DNA of 64,000 bases from contig JAFTYF010000033.1 in the NCBI GenBank assembly GCA_017461395.1, positions 62,001 to 126,000 on the forward strand, in the 5' to 3' direction. Both the position numbers and the translations under genes were made by a program. The stretch comes from Ruminococcus sp. Lineage in GTDB: Bacteria > Bacillota > Clostridia > Oscillospirales > Ruminococcaceae. Every line of letters begins with the position of its first letter. The stretch's first letter is position 1. A model generated the notes under the pieces. It was not told the origin of the DNA. It saw nothing but the letters and a program-made list of their open reading frames with translations, and did no database searches. Of this stretch, positions 8,222-16,083 are shown one piece after another.

Positions 8222-8416
8222 TTACTTCTTGAATTTGTCGATAACGTCGCCGAGCTTATCCTTAGCAGCGTCTACGACCTTGTCAACCTTATCCTCAGGA
8301 ATGTCGAGTCCTGTAAGACCTTCAACAGCCTTGATAGGATCCTTCTTGAGATCGTCCTGAAAATCCTTGTCCTTTACCTTGTCTGTAAGATCGCCGAGTT
8401 TTTCCTTGATGTCCAT
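8222..8416 (-). CDS. Small amphipathic protein of unknown function (64 aa)
   Basis: I cannot name this 64-residue protein. It is highly charged and helical, with repeated lysine and aspartate (DIKEKLGDLTDKVKDKDF), a middle KKDPIKAVEGLTGLDIPEDK and a lysine-ending helix. There is no signal peptide, cysteine or membrane segment. Similar short proteins with a KxxPxKAVExLxGxDxP centre are, to my memory, common in clostridia and loosely resemble Nif11/NHLP leader regions. No modification enzyme is nearby. The ribosome binding site AAAGGAGGAA is excellent, and the gene has its own consensus promoter and terminator, so it is probably well expressed. Confidence 0.8.
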   Translation of the reverse strand: MDIKEKLGDLTDKVKDKDFQDDLKKDPIKAVEGLTGLDIPEDKVDKVVDAAKDKLGDVIDKFKK

Positions 8417-8476
8417 TGCTGAAATTCCTCCTTTGTGATATTTGAGATAGTCTGATCGCTAATGATCATCAGCTGT

Positions 8477-8505
8477 ATTATACCACATATTGAACGGAAA
8501 ATCAA
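8477..8505 (-). promoter_or_regulatory. SigA-type promoter of the 64-residue gene
   Basis: On the minus strand TTGATT (8505-8500), 17 nt, TATAAT (8482-8477). Confidence 0.85.
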
Positions 8506-8575
8506 GACTTTCGGCAATAGAAATTGTAAATAACGCAATATAGCACAAAACTTGTACGGTGTTGCCTTAAAAATA

Positions 8576-8604
8576 TTGACATTGAATCTCTGCCGTGATA
8601 TAAT
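8576..8604 (+). promoter_or_regulatory. SigA-type promoter of the 8663 hydrolase
   Basis: TTGACA (8576-8581), 17 nt, TATAAT (8599-8604). It is divergent from the promoter at 8477-8505. Confidence 0.88.
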
Positions 8605-8662
8605 AAGTATGTATGTTATCATGCGGAAGCTGTATAACATATACTGATATAACAATAAATAC

Positions 8663-9451
8663 ATGGAGATAATGAAATTGATAAAAACAGTAAACGGTAT
8701 AAAGATAAACTACGAGGATAAGGGCAGCGGCGAACTTATCGTGCTTCTTCACGGCTGGGGAAGCAATATAAAGCTTTTTGCCAACCTCATAGAGCTTCTG
8801 TCACGAAAGTATCATGTCGTGGCTATGGATATGCCCGGTTTCGGCGAAAGTCAGGAGCCGCCGTCAGCGTGGTGCGTTGACGATTATGCAAACTTCGTTG
8901 TTGATTTTCTTAAAGATTACGAAGATAAGGAAGTCATGCTTCTCGGCCATTCATTCGGCGGACGAGTGATAATCAAGCTCAACAGCCGAAATAATCTTCC
9001 TTTCCGTGTCAGCAGAGTAATTCTTGTGGACAGCGCCGGAATCCTTCCGCCGAAAACTAACAAGAAAAGCTGGCGTACACGCAAATACAAGATGGGAAAG
9101 GCGATTCTTTCGACAAAGCTCATGCAGAAGCTTGCTCCGGACGCGCTTGAAAAGCTCCGTGTGAAGTACGGCAGTGCTGATTATGTTGCCGCTTCTCCGC
9201 TTATGAGACAGGTTCTTGTAAAAACCGTAAACGAAGATTTAGAGCCGCTTCTGCCGAATATCAAGTGTCCGGCGCTTCTTGTGTGGGGCGTGAACGATAC
9301 GGCAACTCCGCTTTCAGACGGCGAAAAAATGGAAAAGCTCATTCCCGACGCCGGTCTTGTAAAGCTTGAAAATGCCGGACATTATTCGTTCCTTGACCAG
9401 CAGTACACTTTCAACCGTGTAATGTGCTCTTTCCTGAAAATCGAGGAATAA
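8663..9451 (+). CDS. Alpha/beta fold hydrolase
   Basis: This protein of about 260 residues has a complete alpha/beta hydrolase triad. LLHGWGSNIKLF forms the oxyanion region, MLLGHSFGGRV carries the nucleophile serine, WGVNDTATPLSDG the acid region and ENAGHYSFLDQ the histidine. The substrate is unknown. The start is uncertain: ATG 8663, ATG 8672 and TTG 8678 are in frame, and the only GGAG (8665-8668) overlaps the first, is 3 nt from the second and 9 nt from the third. TTG 8678 therefore has the best spacing. It has its own promoter. Confidence 0.88.
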   Translation: MEIMKLIKTVNGIKINYEDKGSGELIVLLHGWGSNIKLFANLIELLSRKYHVVAMDMPGFGESQEPPSAWCVDDYANFVVDFLKDYEDKEVMLLGHSFGGRVIIKLNSRNNLPFRVSRVILVDSAGILPPKTNKKSWRTRKYKMGKAILSTKLMQKLAPDALEKLRVKYGSADYVAASPLMRQVLVKTVNEDLEPLLPNIKCPALLVWGVNDTATPLSDGEKMEKLIPDAGLVKLENAGHYSFLDQQYTFNRVMCSFLKIEE

Positions 9452-9489
9452 CACAGCGGATACAACGTATGCCGTCATATCTTAATTAA

Positions 9490-9509
9490 ACGGGACGCCG
9501 TCCCCTACA
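9490..9509. repeat. GTAG-headed hairpin repeat (minus orientation)
   Basis: Read on the minus strand this is GTAG followed by GGGACGGCGTCCC, a compact hairpin of the same family as those at 37827, 50442 and 62249. It lies between the 8663 hydrolase and the murF-like gene. Confidence 0.7.
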
Positions 9510-9530
9510 ATACATTTTTAGGAGAAATAC

Positions 9531-11117
9531 ATGAATATAGCAATTTTCTGCATATATACGGCGATAACCTTTGCCGCAATACTTTTCTCATCGCTCCGTG
9601 AGTTCCATATGCTTCAGCTGAACGGCTACAAAACACCGGAGCATTCATGGTGGATGAAGAAGAATTTCAAGAGATATATTCTTCCGGCTAAGCTTTTTGC
9701 AGTTCAGTTCATACTGCTTCTATTTTCTACGAAAACAGCAATGCGTATAATGATTATTGTACTGGCAGTCTTTAATATTTTCATAATCATAAAAAACAAG
9801 CCCGGTAAGAAATTTAAGAAGCCTCTTGTATACACCGCAAGAGTAAAGCGGATGATGACGACTTTCTGGATTCTTGCCGCACTTATAACAGGTGCCGGTA
9901 TACTGATATCCGGCGGAAAGCCTGATTCTCCGTGGATGTATATTTACATCGGCTCTGCACTCTACCTCACACCGATTCTTGTACCGCTTTCAAACATCTG
10001 CAACAAGCCGATCGAAAAGGCAGTACAGAACTGGTACATCAACGATGCAAAGCGTATTTTAAGCGAAATGCCGTCGCTCCACAAGGTCGGAATCACCGGA
10101 AGCTACGGCAAGACATCCATGAAATTCTACCTCAGCGAGCTTCTCGGCTCTCAGTATGATACGCTGAAAACTCCCGAAAGCTTCAATACACCTATGGGCG
10201 TTACGATAACGATACGCCGTGACCTCAGACCTACAAATGAATATTTCATCTGCGAAATGGGCGCAAGACGTGTCCGTGAAATCAACGAGCTCTGCGAAAT
10301 AGCTCATCCTCATGACGGTATCATCACATCCGTCGGACCTCAGCATCTTGAGACTTTCGGTTCTGTCGAGAACGTACTCAATACGAAATTCGAGCTTGCC
10401 GACAGCGTTCAGGCGGCTGGCGGAAAAATTTACCTCAACGGCGACAACGAGCTTATCAGAAGCCGTGCCCCTAAGTACAAGGGCGCAATCCTCTACGGAA
10501 CAACAGAGGGCTGTGATTACCGTGCGTCTGATGTCTCAGTTTCCGACAAGGGAACGGAATTCACAATGACTGCACCTGACGGCGAAAGCTGCCGCTTCAC
10601 AATGAAGCTTCTCGGTGAGCACAGCGTACAGAACGTAGTCGGAGCTATCGCATATGCTCACGGAACAGGAATTCCGCTTGAAAAGCTTGTTCTTCCCGTT
10701 AAGAGAATCGCCGCTGTTCCGCACAGATTACAGCTTCTTGACAAGGGCGGCGACATCACCTTCATCGACGACGCATATAATTCAAATCCGAGCGGATGCC
10801 GTGCGGCGCTCAATGTGCTTGGACTTTTCGACGCCTGCAAGATACTTGTCACTCCCGGAATGGTCGAGCTTGGCGCAAAGCAGGAAGAACTCAATTTTGA
10901 ATTCGGACAGGAAGCCGCCGCAGTCTGCGACTATATCGCTCTTGTCGGAAAAAATCAGACAGTGCCTATCTACAACGGCATAAAGGCTGCCGGCTATGAT
11001 ATGAACAAGGTGTTTGTTGCAGATTCACTCGGCGAAGCGCTTGACAACGTGCGCAGATATCAGACGGACAAGAAGAAGATAGTCCTTCTGGAAAACGATC
11101 TGCCCGATAATTACTGA
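9531..11117 (+). CDS. Membrane-anchored Mur ligase family protein (MurF-like)
   Basis: This 528-residue protein joins a membrane domain to a Mur ligase. About four or five hydrophobic segments fill residues 1-160 (FCIYTAITFAAILFSS, LFAVQFILLLF, MIIVLAVFNIFIII, FWILAALITGAGILI, WMYIYIGSALYLTPILV). The ATP-binding loop GITGSYGKTSMKFYL starts at residue 187, followed by TPESFNTPMGVT, FICEMGARRVREI and FIDDAYNSNPSGCRAAL, all MurF hallmarks. MurF adds D-Ala-D-Ala to the UDP-MurNAc-tripeptide. Classical MurF is soluble and starts with a substrate-binding domain, which is missing here. Ddl, which makes D-Ala-D-Ala, lies two genes downstream. The ribosome binding site is AGGAG. Confidence 0.88.
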   Translation: MNIAIFCIYTAITFAAILFSSLREFHMLQLNGYKTPEHSWWMKKNFKRYILPAKLFAVQFILLLFSTKTAMRIMIIVLAVFNIFIIIKNKPGKKFKKPLVYTARVKRMMTTFWILAALITGAGILISGGKPDSPWMYIYIGSALYLTPILVPLSNICNKPIEKAVQNWYINDAKRILSEMPSLHKVGITGSYGKTSMKFYLSELLGSQYDTLKTPESFNTPMGVTITIRRDLRPTNEYFICEMGARRVREINELCEIAHPHDGIITSVGPQHLETFGSVENVLNTKFELADSVQAAGGKIYLNGDNELIRSRAPKYKGAILYGTTEGCDYRASDVSVSDKGTEFTMTAPDGESCRFTMKLLGEHSVQNVVGAIAYAHGTGIPLEKLVLPVKRIAAVPHRLQLLDKGGDITFIDDAYNSNPSGCRAALNVLGLFDACKILVTPGMVELGAKQEELNFEFGQEAAAVCDYIALVGKNQTVPIYNGIKAAGYDMNKVFVADSLGEALDNVRRYQTDKKKIVLLENDLPDNY

Positions 11118-11167
11118 TGTACTAAGATAAAATTCGGCAAAACGATGTCGCTATAAAGGAGAAAATA

Positions 11168-11557
11168 ATGTACGAAAAAATCATGATATTAGTCGGTGCT
11201 GCCGGACTTATTGTCGGGATAGTTCTGTTTTTAGGAGCCAGACGTTCTGCAAAGGAATCCGAAAGTGTGGCGGCAGAGATCACTGAACTGCGAAAGAGTA
11301 AGTACGGTATTGTTCCTGTAGTTAAATATGAGAAAAACAACCGTGAATATAAAGCCGTTCATTTCCATCGCCCTATCTCACCGGATAAAAATTATTCTGT
11401 CGGCGATAAGGTCGTTGTGAATGTGGTCTCCGGCACTAAGAATGAATTCTATTTTACCGACGAGGAAGCATTATATTCTTCCTACGGACTGCAATTTGTT
11501 TTTGGCGGCGTTATGTGCCTTATTATCGGCATTATTCTGCATATTGCACTTGCTTGA
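11168..11557 (+). CDS. DUF3592-like membrane protein
   Basis: This 129-residue protein has an N-terminal membrane helix (IMILVGAAGLIVGIVLFLG) and a C-terminal one (FGGVMCLIIGIILHIAL). Between them is a beta-rich extracytoplasmic stretch (KYGIVPVVKYEKNNREY, YSVGDKVVVNVV, NEFYF). This is the architecture of DUF3592 proteins, whose function is unknown. The start follows AAAGGAG. It lies between the murF-like gene (gap 50 nt) and ddl (gap 38 nt) on the same strand, so it may take part in wall synthesis, but that is position only. Confidence 0.75.
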   Translation: MYEKIMILVGAAGLIVGIVLFLGARRSAKESESVAAEITELRKSKYGIVPVVKYEKNNREYKAVHFHRPISPDKNYSVGDKVVVNVVSGTKNEFYFTDEEALYSSYGLQFVFGGVMCLIIGIILHIALA

Positions 11558-11595
11558 TAGAGTACCAATAAATTTATATAAGGAGAGATACATAT

Positions 11596-12783
11596 ATGAA
11601 AATCAATCTTGCAGTTTTATTCGGCGGAAAGAGCGTTGAACATGAGGTTTCGGTAATTTCCGCAGTTCAGGCTATGGCAAGCATGAATAAGGAAAAATAC
11701 AATATCATTCCCGTTTACATGACAAAGGGAAATGAGTTCTATACAGGCGAAAAGCTCATGGATATCAATTCATTCAAGGACATTCCGGCGCTCCTGAAGG
11801 AATCTACAGAGTGTGTTTTCGTGAGAAGCGAGGGGAAAGTCCAGCTTATCCGCCAGAAGATGAAGAAGTTCGGCTCTAACGTTATTTCAGACGTTGACGT
11901 TGCATTCCCTATCGTTCACGGTACAAACGTTGAGGACGGCGCACTTCAGGGATATCTCCAGACTCTCGACCTCCCCTACGTCGGCTGTGATGTACTTTCA
12001 TCCGCAGTGGGAATGGACAAATTCGTGATGAAGATACTTCTTAAAGACGCAGGATTTCCCGTACTCGACTGCTGCCGTTTCTCCTCATACGATATGGACA
12101 AAATAGAGGAACTTATCGCTCAGGTTGAGGGAAAATTCAGCTATCCCGTTATTGTAAAGCCTATAAATCTTGGTTCAAGCGTAGGAATTTCCAAAGCGTC
12201 CGACCGCAGAGGACTTGAAAAGTCTATCGAGGAAGCATTTGAGTTCGCAGACAGAATTCTCGTTGAGCCGGCTGTAGTTCAGCTTAAGGAAATCAACTGC
12301 TCCGTATGCGGCGACAGCGAATCAGCAGAAGCCTCTGTATGCGAAGAACCTGTACAGCAGGATGAAATTCTCAGCTACAAGGATAAGTATGTCGGCGGCG
12401 GAAAATCCGGCGGCAGCAAGGGTATGGCTACGCTGAAAAGAAAGATTCCGGCTGAAATTACTCCCGAACAGGAGGAAACGGTGCGCAGGACAGCCGTTGA
12501 AGCATTCCGTTACCTCGGATGCTCCGGTGTTGCAAGAATCGACTTCATGCTTGACAAGGCAACTCAGAAAATATACATTAACGAGATAAATACAATTCCC
12601 GGTTCGCTTTCATTCTATCTTTGGGAACCTAAGGGAGTTAAATATACAGAACTTCTTGAGCGCATGATACAGCTTGCTCTCAAACGCCACAGACAGGCAG
12701 CAAAGATAAGCTACACATTTGAAACGAACATCCTCTCAATGGGCGGAAGCTTCGGTTCAAAAGGCTGCAAGGGCAAGGCATAA
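11596..12783 (+). CDS. ddl: D-alanine--D-alanine ligase
   Basis: The 395-residue ATP-grasp enzyme joins two D-alanines in the cytoplasm. It shows LFGGKSVEHEVSVISAVQAM, the HGTNVEDGALQGYLQTL motif, VGCDVLSSAVGMDK, the ATP-binding VIVKPINLGSSVGISKA, and the metal-binding INEINTIPGSLSFY. Between about 235 and 285 it has an acidic, cysteine-containing stretch (CSVCGDSESAEASVCEEP) before the loop YVGGGKSGGSKGMA. I expect this to be longer than in the E. coli enzymes. The ribosome binding site is AGGAGA. Together with the upstream MurF-like ligase it covers synthesis and attachment of the terminal dipeptide of the wall precursor. Confidence 0.94.
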   Translation: MKINLAVLFGGKSVEHEVSVISAVQAMASMNKEKYNIIPVYMTKGNEFYTGEKLMDINSFKDIPALLKESTECVFVRSEGKVQLIRQKMKKFGSNVISDVDVAFPIVHGTNVEDGALQGYLQTLDLPYVGCDVLSSAVGMDKFVMKILLKDAGFPVLDCCRFSSYDMDKIEELIAQVEGKFSYPVIVKPINLGSSVGISKASDRRGLEKSIEEAFEFADRILVEPAVVQLKEINCSVCGDSESAEASVCEEPVQQDEILSYKDKYVGGGKSGGSKGMATLKRKIPAEITPEQEETVRRTAVEAFRYLGCSGVARIDFMLDKATQKIYINEINTIPGSLSFYLWEPKGVKYTELLERMIQLALKRHRQAAKISYTFETNILSMGGSFGSKGCKGKA

Positions 12784-12820
12784 AATATACTCACAGGATA
12801 ATCAGAAGGAGGGTTAAAAA

Positions 12821-13393
12821 ATGACCGAAAAGGAAAAACAGCAGGCAGGCGAGCTTTACAACGGCAACGACAGAGAGCTTGTCGCAGAAAGAATCAACGC
12901 AAAAAAACTCTGCATGGAGTATAATGCTATCACCTACAACGACTTCCAGAAAAGAGAAAGACTTCTCACCAGACTTGTTGCTCTTAAAGGCGAAAATACC
13001 GTTATTGAACCGGATTTTTTCTGCGATTACGGCTATAATATTATAATCGGAGACAATTTTTATGCAAATCATAACTGCGTTATTCTCGACTGCGCAGAGG
13101 TTATTTTCGGCGATAACGTGTTTATCGGTCCGAACTGCGGTTTTTACACAGCCGGTCATCCCCTTGACCCAGAAACAAGAAATGCCGGTCTTGAATTCGC
13201 AAAACCTATCAAGGTCGGAAGCAATGTATGGATAGGCGGAAATGTCTGCGTAATGCCGGGCGTTACTATCGGTGACGGTGCGGTTATCGGCGGCGGAAGC
13301 GTCGTTGTAAATGATATTCCTGCCGGATGCGTGGCTGTGGGAAATCCCTGCAAGCCCGTCCATAATATTGATGAAAAATCCAAGAAAGACTGA
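12821..13393 (+). CDS. Maltose/galactoside O-acetyltransferase-like protein
   Basis: This 190-residue protein is a left-handed beta-helix acetyltransferase of the LacA/Maa/NodL group, which transfers acetyl from acetyl-CoA to a sugar hydroxyl. It has the N-terminal cap (EKEKQQAGELYNGNDRELVAER, then YNDFQKRERLL) and the core FFCDYGYNIIIGDNFYANHN. The catalytic-region histidine lies in FYTAGHPLDPETR, and hexapeptide repeats follow (VWIGGNVCVMPGVTIGDGAV). AAGGAGGG precedes the ATG. The sugar accepted is unknown. It follows ddl after 37 nt and may share its transcript. Confidence 0.92.
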   Translation: MTEKEKQQAGELYNGNDRELVAERINAKKLCMEYNAITYNDFQKRERLLTRLVALKGENTVIEPDFFCDYGYNIIIGDNFYANHNCVILDCAEVIFGDNVFIGPNCGFYTAGHPLDPETRNAGLEFAKPIKVGSNVWIGGNVCVMPGVTIGDGAVIGGGSVVVNDIPAGCVAVGNPCKPVHNIDEKSKKD

Positions 13394-13467
13394 TTGAATT
13401 TACATTTTGTATATCAGGAATGTGATCAATGGCGCTCATTATTCCTTAAATTATCGAGGTAGTATCA

Positions 13468-14310
13468 ATGTTTGAAATACTTGAAAAGAGAAGTCTTAAT
13501 CCGACTGTTACTCTTATGAAAATCCATGCTCCCAGAGTTGCCGCAAAGGCAGAACCGGGACAGTTTATAATTCTCAGAACTGACAGCGAGAGCGAGAGAA
13601 TTCCGCTGACTATCGCTGATTACGACAGAAATGCCGGAACAGTTACGATAATTTTCCAGATCGTGGGTTCTATAACTGAAAAGCTCAATCACCTCAGTGT
13701 GGGCGGGTGTCTCCACGATTTTGTAGGACCTCTCGGACGTCCTACAGAAACAGAGGGACTTAAAAAAGTCGCCGTAGTCGGCGGCGGCGTGGGATGCGCT
13801 ATAGCTTATCCCGTTGCAAAGAAGCTCCACGAGCTTGGCGTTGAAGTTCATGCTGTTGTTGGATTCAGAAGCAGCGATCTCGTTATTCTTGAGGACGAAT
13901 TCAGATCGGCTTCGTCAAGATTTATACTTATGTCCGATGACGGCTCAGCCGGCGAAAAGGGACTTGTTACCGACGCTCTCAGAAAACTCATCGAAAGCGG
14001 CGAGAAATACGACAGAGTTATCACTATCGGACCGCTTATCATGATGAAATTCGTCTGCGGTCTTACAAAGGAATTCGGAGTGCCTACCGTTGCCTCCATG
14101 AATCCTATCATGATTGACGGAACAGGAATGTGCGGATGCTGTCGTCTTACTGTCGGCGGAGAAACTAAATTCGCCTGCGTTGACGGTCCGGAATTCGACG
14201 GTCATCTTATAGATTTCGACGAGGCTATGGCAAGAAGTGCAATGTACAAGCCATTTGAACGCAAGGCTCACGAGGAGACCTGCAATCTTTTCAGTCAGGA
14301 GGTAAAGTAA
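13468..14310 (+). CDS. nfnA: NfnA: small subunit of NADH-dependent ferredoxin:NADP+ oxidoreductase
   Basis: The 280-residue flavoprotein belongs to the ferredoxin-NADP reductase/PyrK group. It has the FAD-binding GQFIILRTDSESERIPLTI, the NAD-binding VAVVGGGVGCAIAYPVA, and a C-terminal [2Fe-2S] site with cysteines in DGTGMCGCCRLTVGG and FACVDGPEFDGH. Paired with the next gene it forms NfnAB, a cytoplasmic flavin-based bifurcating transhydrogenase linking NADH, NADPH and reduced ferredoxin in anaerobes. GAGGTAG precedes the ATG. Only one base separates its stop from the nfnB ATG. In isolation it could be taken for PyrK or SudB; the partner decides. Confidence 0.9.
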   Translation: MFEILEKRSLNPTVTLMKIHAPRVAAKAEPGQFIILRTDSESERIPLTIADYDRNAGTVTIIFQIVGSITEKLNHLSVGGCLHDFVGPLGRPTETEGLKKVAVVGGGVGCAIAYPVAKKLHELGVEVHAVVGFRSSDLVILEDEFRSASSRFILMSDDGSAGEKGLVTDALRKLIESGEKYDRVITIGPLIMMKFVCGLTKEFGVPTVASMNPIMIDGTGMCGCCRLTVGGETKFACVDGPEFDGHLIDFDEAMARSAMYKPFERKAHEETCNLFSQEVK

Positions 14311-14311
14311 A

Positions 14312-15697
14312 ATGCCTGATATGTCACTGAAGAAAAATGAAATGCAGGTTCAGCAGCCGGATGTGAGAAATAAAAATTTCTCGGAGGTTGCTCTTGGCTA
14401 TACAAAGGAACAGGCAATCAGCGAGGCTAAACGCTGTCTTAACTGCAAGCACAAGCCCTGTACCAGCGGATGTCCCGTACAGATAGACATTCCGGCGTTT
14501 ATCGCTCAGGTCGCTGAGGGAAATTTCGCTGAAGCTTACAAAATTATCACAAAATCAAGCTCGCTTCCGGCTGTATGCGGCAGAGTATGCCCTCAGGAAA
14601 ATCAGTGCGAAAGCAAGTGCGTGAGAGGAATCAAGGGCGAGCCTGTAGCTATCGGACGACTTGAACGCTTCGTGGCTGACTGGCACAACGCACAGCCTGA
14701 AGCTCCGGCAGAAAAACCGGCTTCAAATGGTCATAAAGCGGCTGTTATCGGCTCCGGACCTTCCGGTCTTGCGTGCGCCGGAGATCTTGCTAAAAAAGGC
14801 TATGATGTAACCATTTTCGAAGCTCTCCACGTTGCCGGCGGAGTTCTTTCCTACGGAATTCCTGAATTCAGACTTCCTAAGTCGATAGTTCAGAAGGAAA
14901 TCGACGGTCTTAAGGCTCTTGGCGTAAAGATAGAGACTAACACCGTTGTCGGAAAAACTATCTCCATAGACGAACTTATGCACGACGAGGGCTTTGAAAC
15001 TGTATTTATCGGAACCGGCGCAGGTCTGCCGAGATTCATGAATATTCCCGGCGAAAACCTCAACGGCGTCTATTCGGCTAACGAATTTCTCACAAGAATC
15101 AACCTTATGAAGGCTTACAGAGAAAACAGCTCTACCCCTATCAAGGCTGGAACTAAGGCTGTTATTGTCGGCGGCGGAAACGTCGCTATGGATGCTGCAA
15201 GATGCGCAAAAAGACTCGGCGCAGATGTCCATATCGTCTACAGACGTACCGAAAATGAGCTTCCTGCAAGAGCAGAGGAAGTTGAACACGCTAAGGAGGA
15301 GGGAATTCTCTTTAATTTCCTCACTAATCCCATCGAAATAAAATCTGATGAAAACGGCTGGGCAAAAAGCGTTGTCTGCCAGCAAATGAAACTTTCTGAG
15401 CCTGACGCTTCCGGCAGAGCAAAGCCTGTTCCGATTGAGGGAGCTTTCTTTGAAATCGAGGCTGACTGCGTTATTATGTCTATCGGTACTTCCCCTAATC
15501 CTCTTATAAAATCTACAACAAGTGGTCTTGATACTCAAAAATGGGGCGGTATTATCGCAGACGAAAACGGTCTTACCTCCAAAAATGGCGTATATGCCGG
15601 CGGCGATGCCGTTACTGGAGCAGCTACTGTTATCCTCGCTATGGGTGCCGGTAAAAAAGCCGCCGCCGCTATGGATGACTATATGAAGAATAAGTAA
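14312..15697 (+). CDS. nfnB: NfnB: large subunit, NADPH-dependent glutamate synthase-like
   Basis: The 461-residue protein resembles the small (GltD) chain of glutamate synthase. It has N-terminal [4Fe-4S] cysteine groups (CLNCKHKPCTSGCPVQIDIP and CGRVCPQENQCESKCVRG), a FAD site (AAVIGSGPSGLACAGDLA) and an NADPH site (AVIVGGGNVAMDAARCAKRLG). The end is GDAVTGAATVILAMGAG, as in this superfamily. No glutamate synthase large subunit is present and nfnA is immediately upstream, so the bifurcating NfnAB complex is the better call. In fermentative ruminococci it would balance NADPH against ferredoxin and NADH. Confidence 0.92.
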   Translation: MPDMSLKKNEMQVQQPDVRNKNFSEVALGYTKEQAISEAKRCLNCKHKPCTSGCPVQIDIPAFIAQVAEGNFAEAYKIITKSSSLPAVCGRVCPQENQCESKCVRGIKGEPVAIGRLERFVADWHNAQPEAPAEKPASNGHKAAVIGSGPSGLACAGDLAKKGYDVTIFEALHVAGGVLSYGIPEFRLPKSIVQKEIDGLKALGVKIETNTVVGKTISIDELMHDEGFETVFIGTGAGLPRFMNIPGENLNGVYSANEFLTRINLMKAYRENSSTPIKAGTKAVIVGGGNVAMDAARCAKRLGADVHIVYRRTENELPARAEEVEHAKEEGILFNFLTNPIEIKSDENGWAKSVVCQQMKLSEPDASGRAKPVPIEGAFFEIEADCVIMSIGTSPNPLIKSTTSGLDTQKWGGIIADENGLTSKNGVYAGGDAVTGAATVILAMGAGKKAAAAMDDYMKNK

Positions 15698-15743
15698 CTT
15701 CGGTTTTATGGTTATACTTCTATAGGAGTTTTTATGTGCATAA

Positions 15744-15950
15744 TTGAGGAAAACCCTTTTGAAAAAGGGTTGTTCCTCAAACTCCTTTCCTAAAACTTTC
15801 AGTATTAAATTTCCGCCTGATACAGCACACTAAGAGAAAAATCAAAGTATCTTATTTATTTCATTCGTGTGCTGTATCAGGCGGAAATTAGTATTAAAAG
15901 TCTTTGGAAGGGGGTTCGGGGGAGAACCTTTCCTCAGAAAGGTTTCCCCC
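15744..15950. repeat. MITE-like long inverted repeat with terminal hairpins
   Basis: This 207-bp element fills most of the 386-bp gap between nfnB and ppk1. Its centre is a perfect 21-bp inverted repeat (15810-15830 and 15867-15887) around a 36-nt loop. The arms continue outward as an imperfect inverted repeat (ACTTTCAGTATTAAAT against ATTAGTATTAAAAGT). Each end carries its own hairpin: 15744-15780 (TTGAGGA/TCCTCAA with an AACCCTTT/AAAGGGTT stem) and 15918-15950 (GGGGGA/TCCCCC with AACCTTTC/GAAAGGTT). ATAAT flanks it at 15740-15744 and 15952-15956, a possible target duplication. There is no coding content. It may also terminate nfnAB. Confidence 0.8.
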
Positions 15951-16020
15951 GATAATACATACAAGATTCTACAGAAGCAAAGCCGTAAAGCCGGAGTTAT
16001 TTATTTTTGCATCATTCATC

Positions 16021-16049
16021 TTGACAATGTAACAAAAAAGATGTATAAT
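16021..16049 (+). promoter_or_regulatory. SigA-type promoter of ppk1
   Basis: TTGACA (16021-16026), 17 nt, TATAAT (16044-16049), about 35 nt before the ATG. Confidence 0.9.
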
Positions 16050-16083
16050 TAGTTTATAAAAATAGACAGATAGGAGAATAAAT

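Noticed and set aside
14723..15538. Antisense frame of 271 codons over nfnB
   Set aside because: nfnB is a complete, well-conserved flavoprotein; the antisense frame shows no motif.
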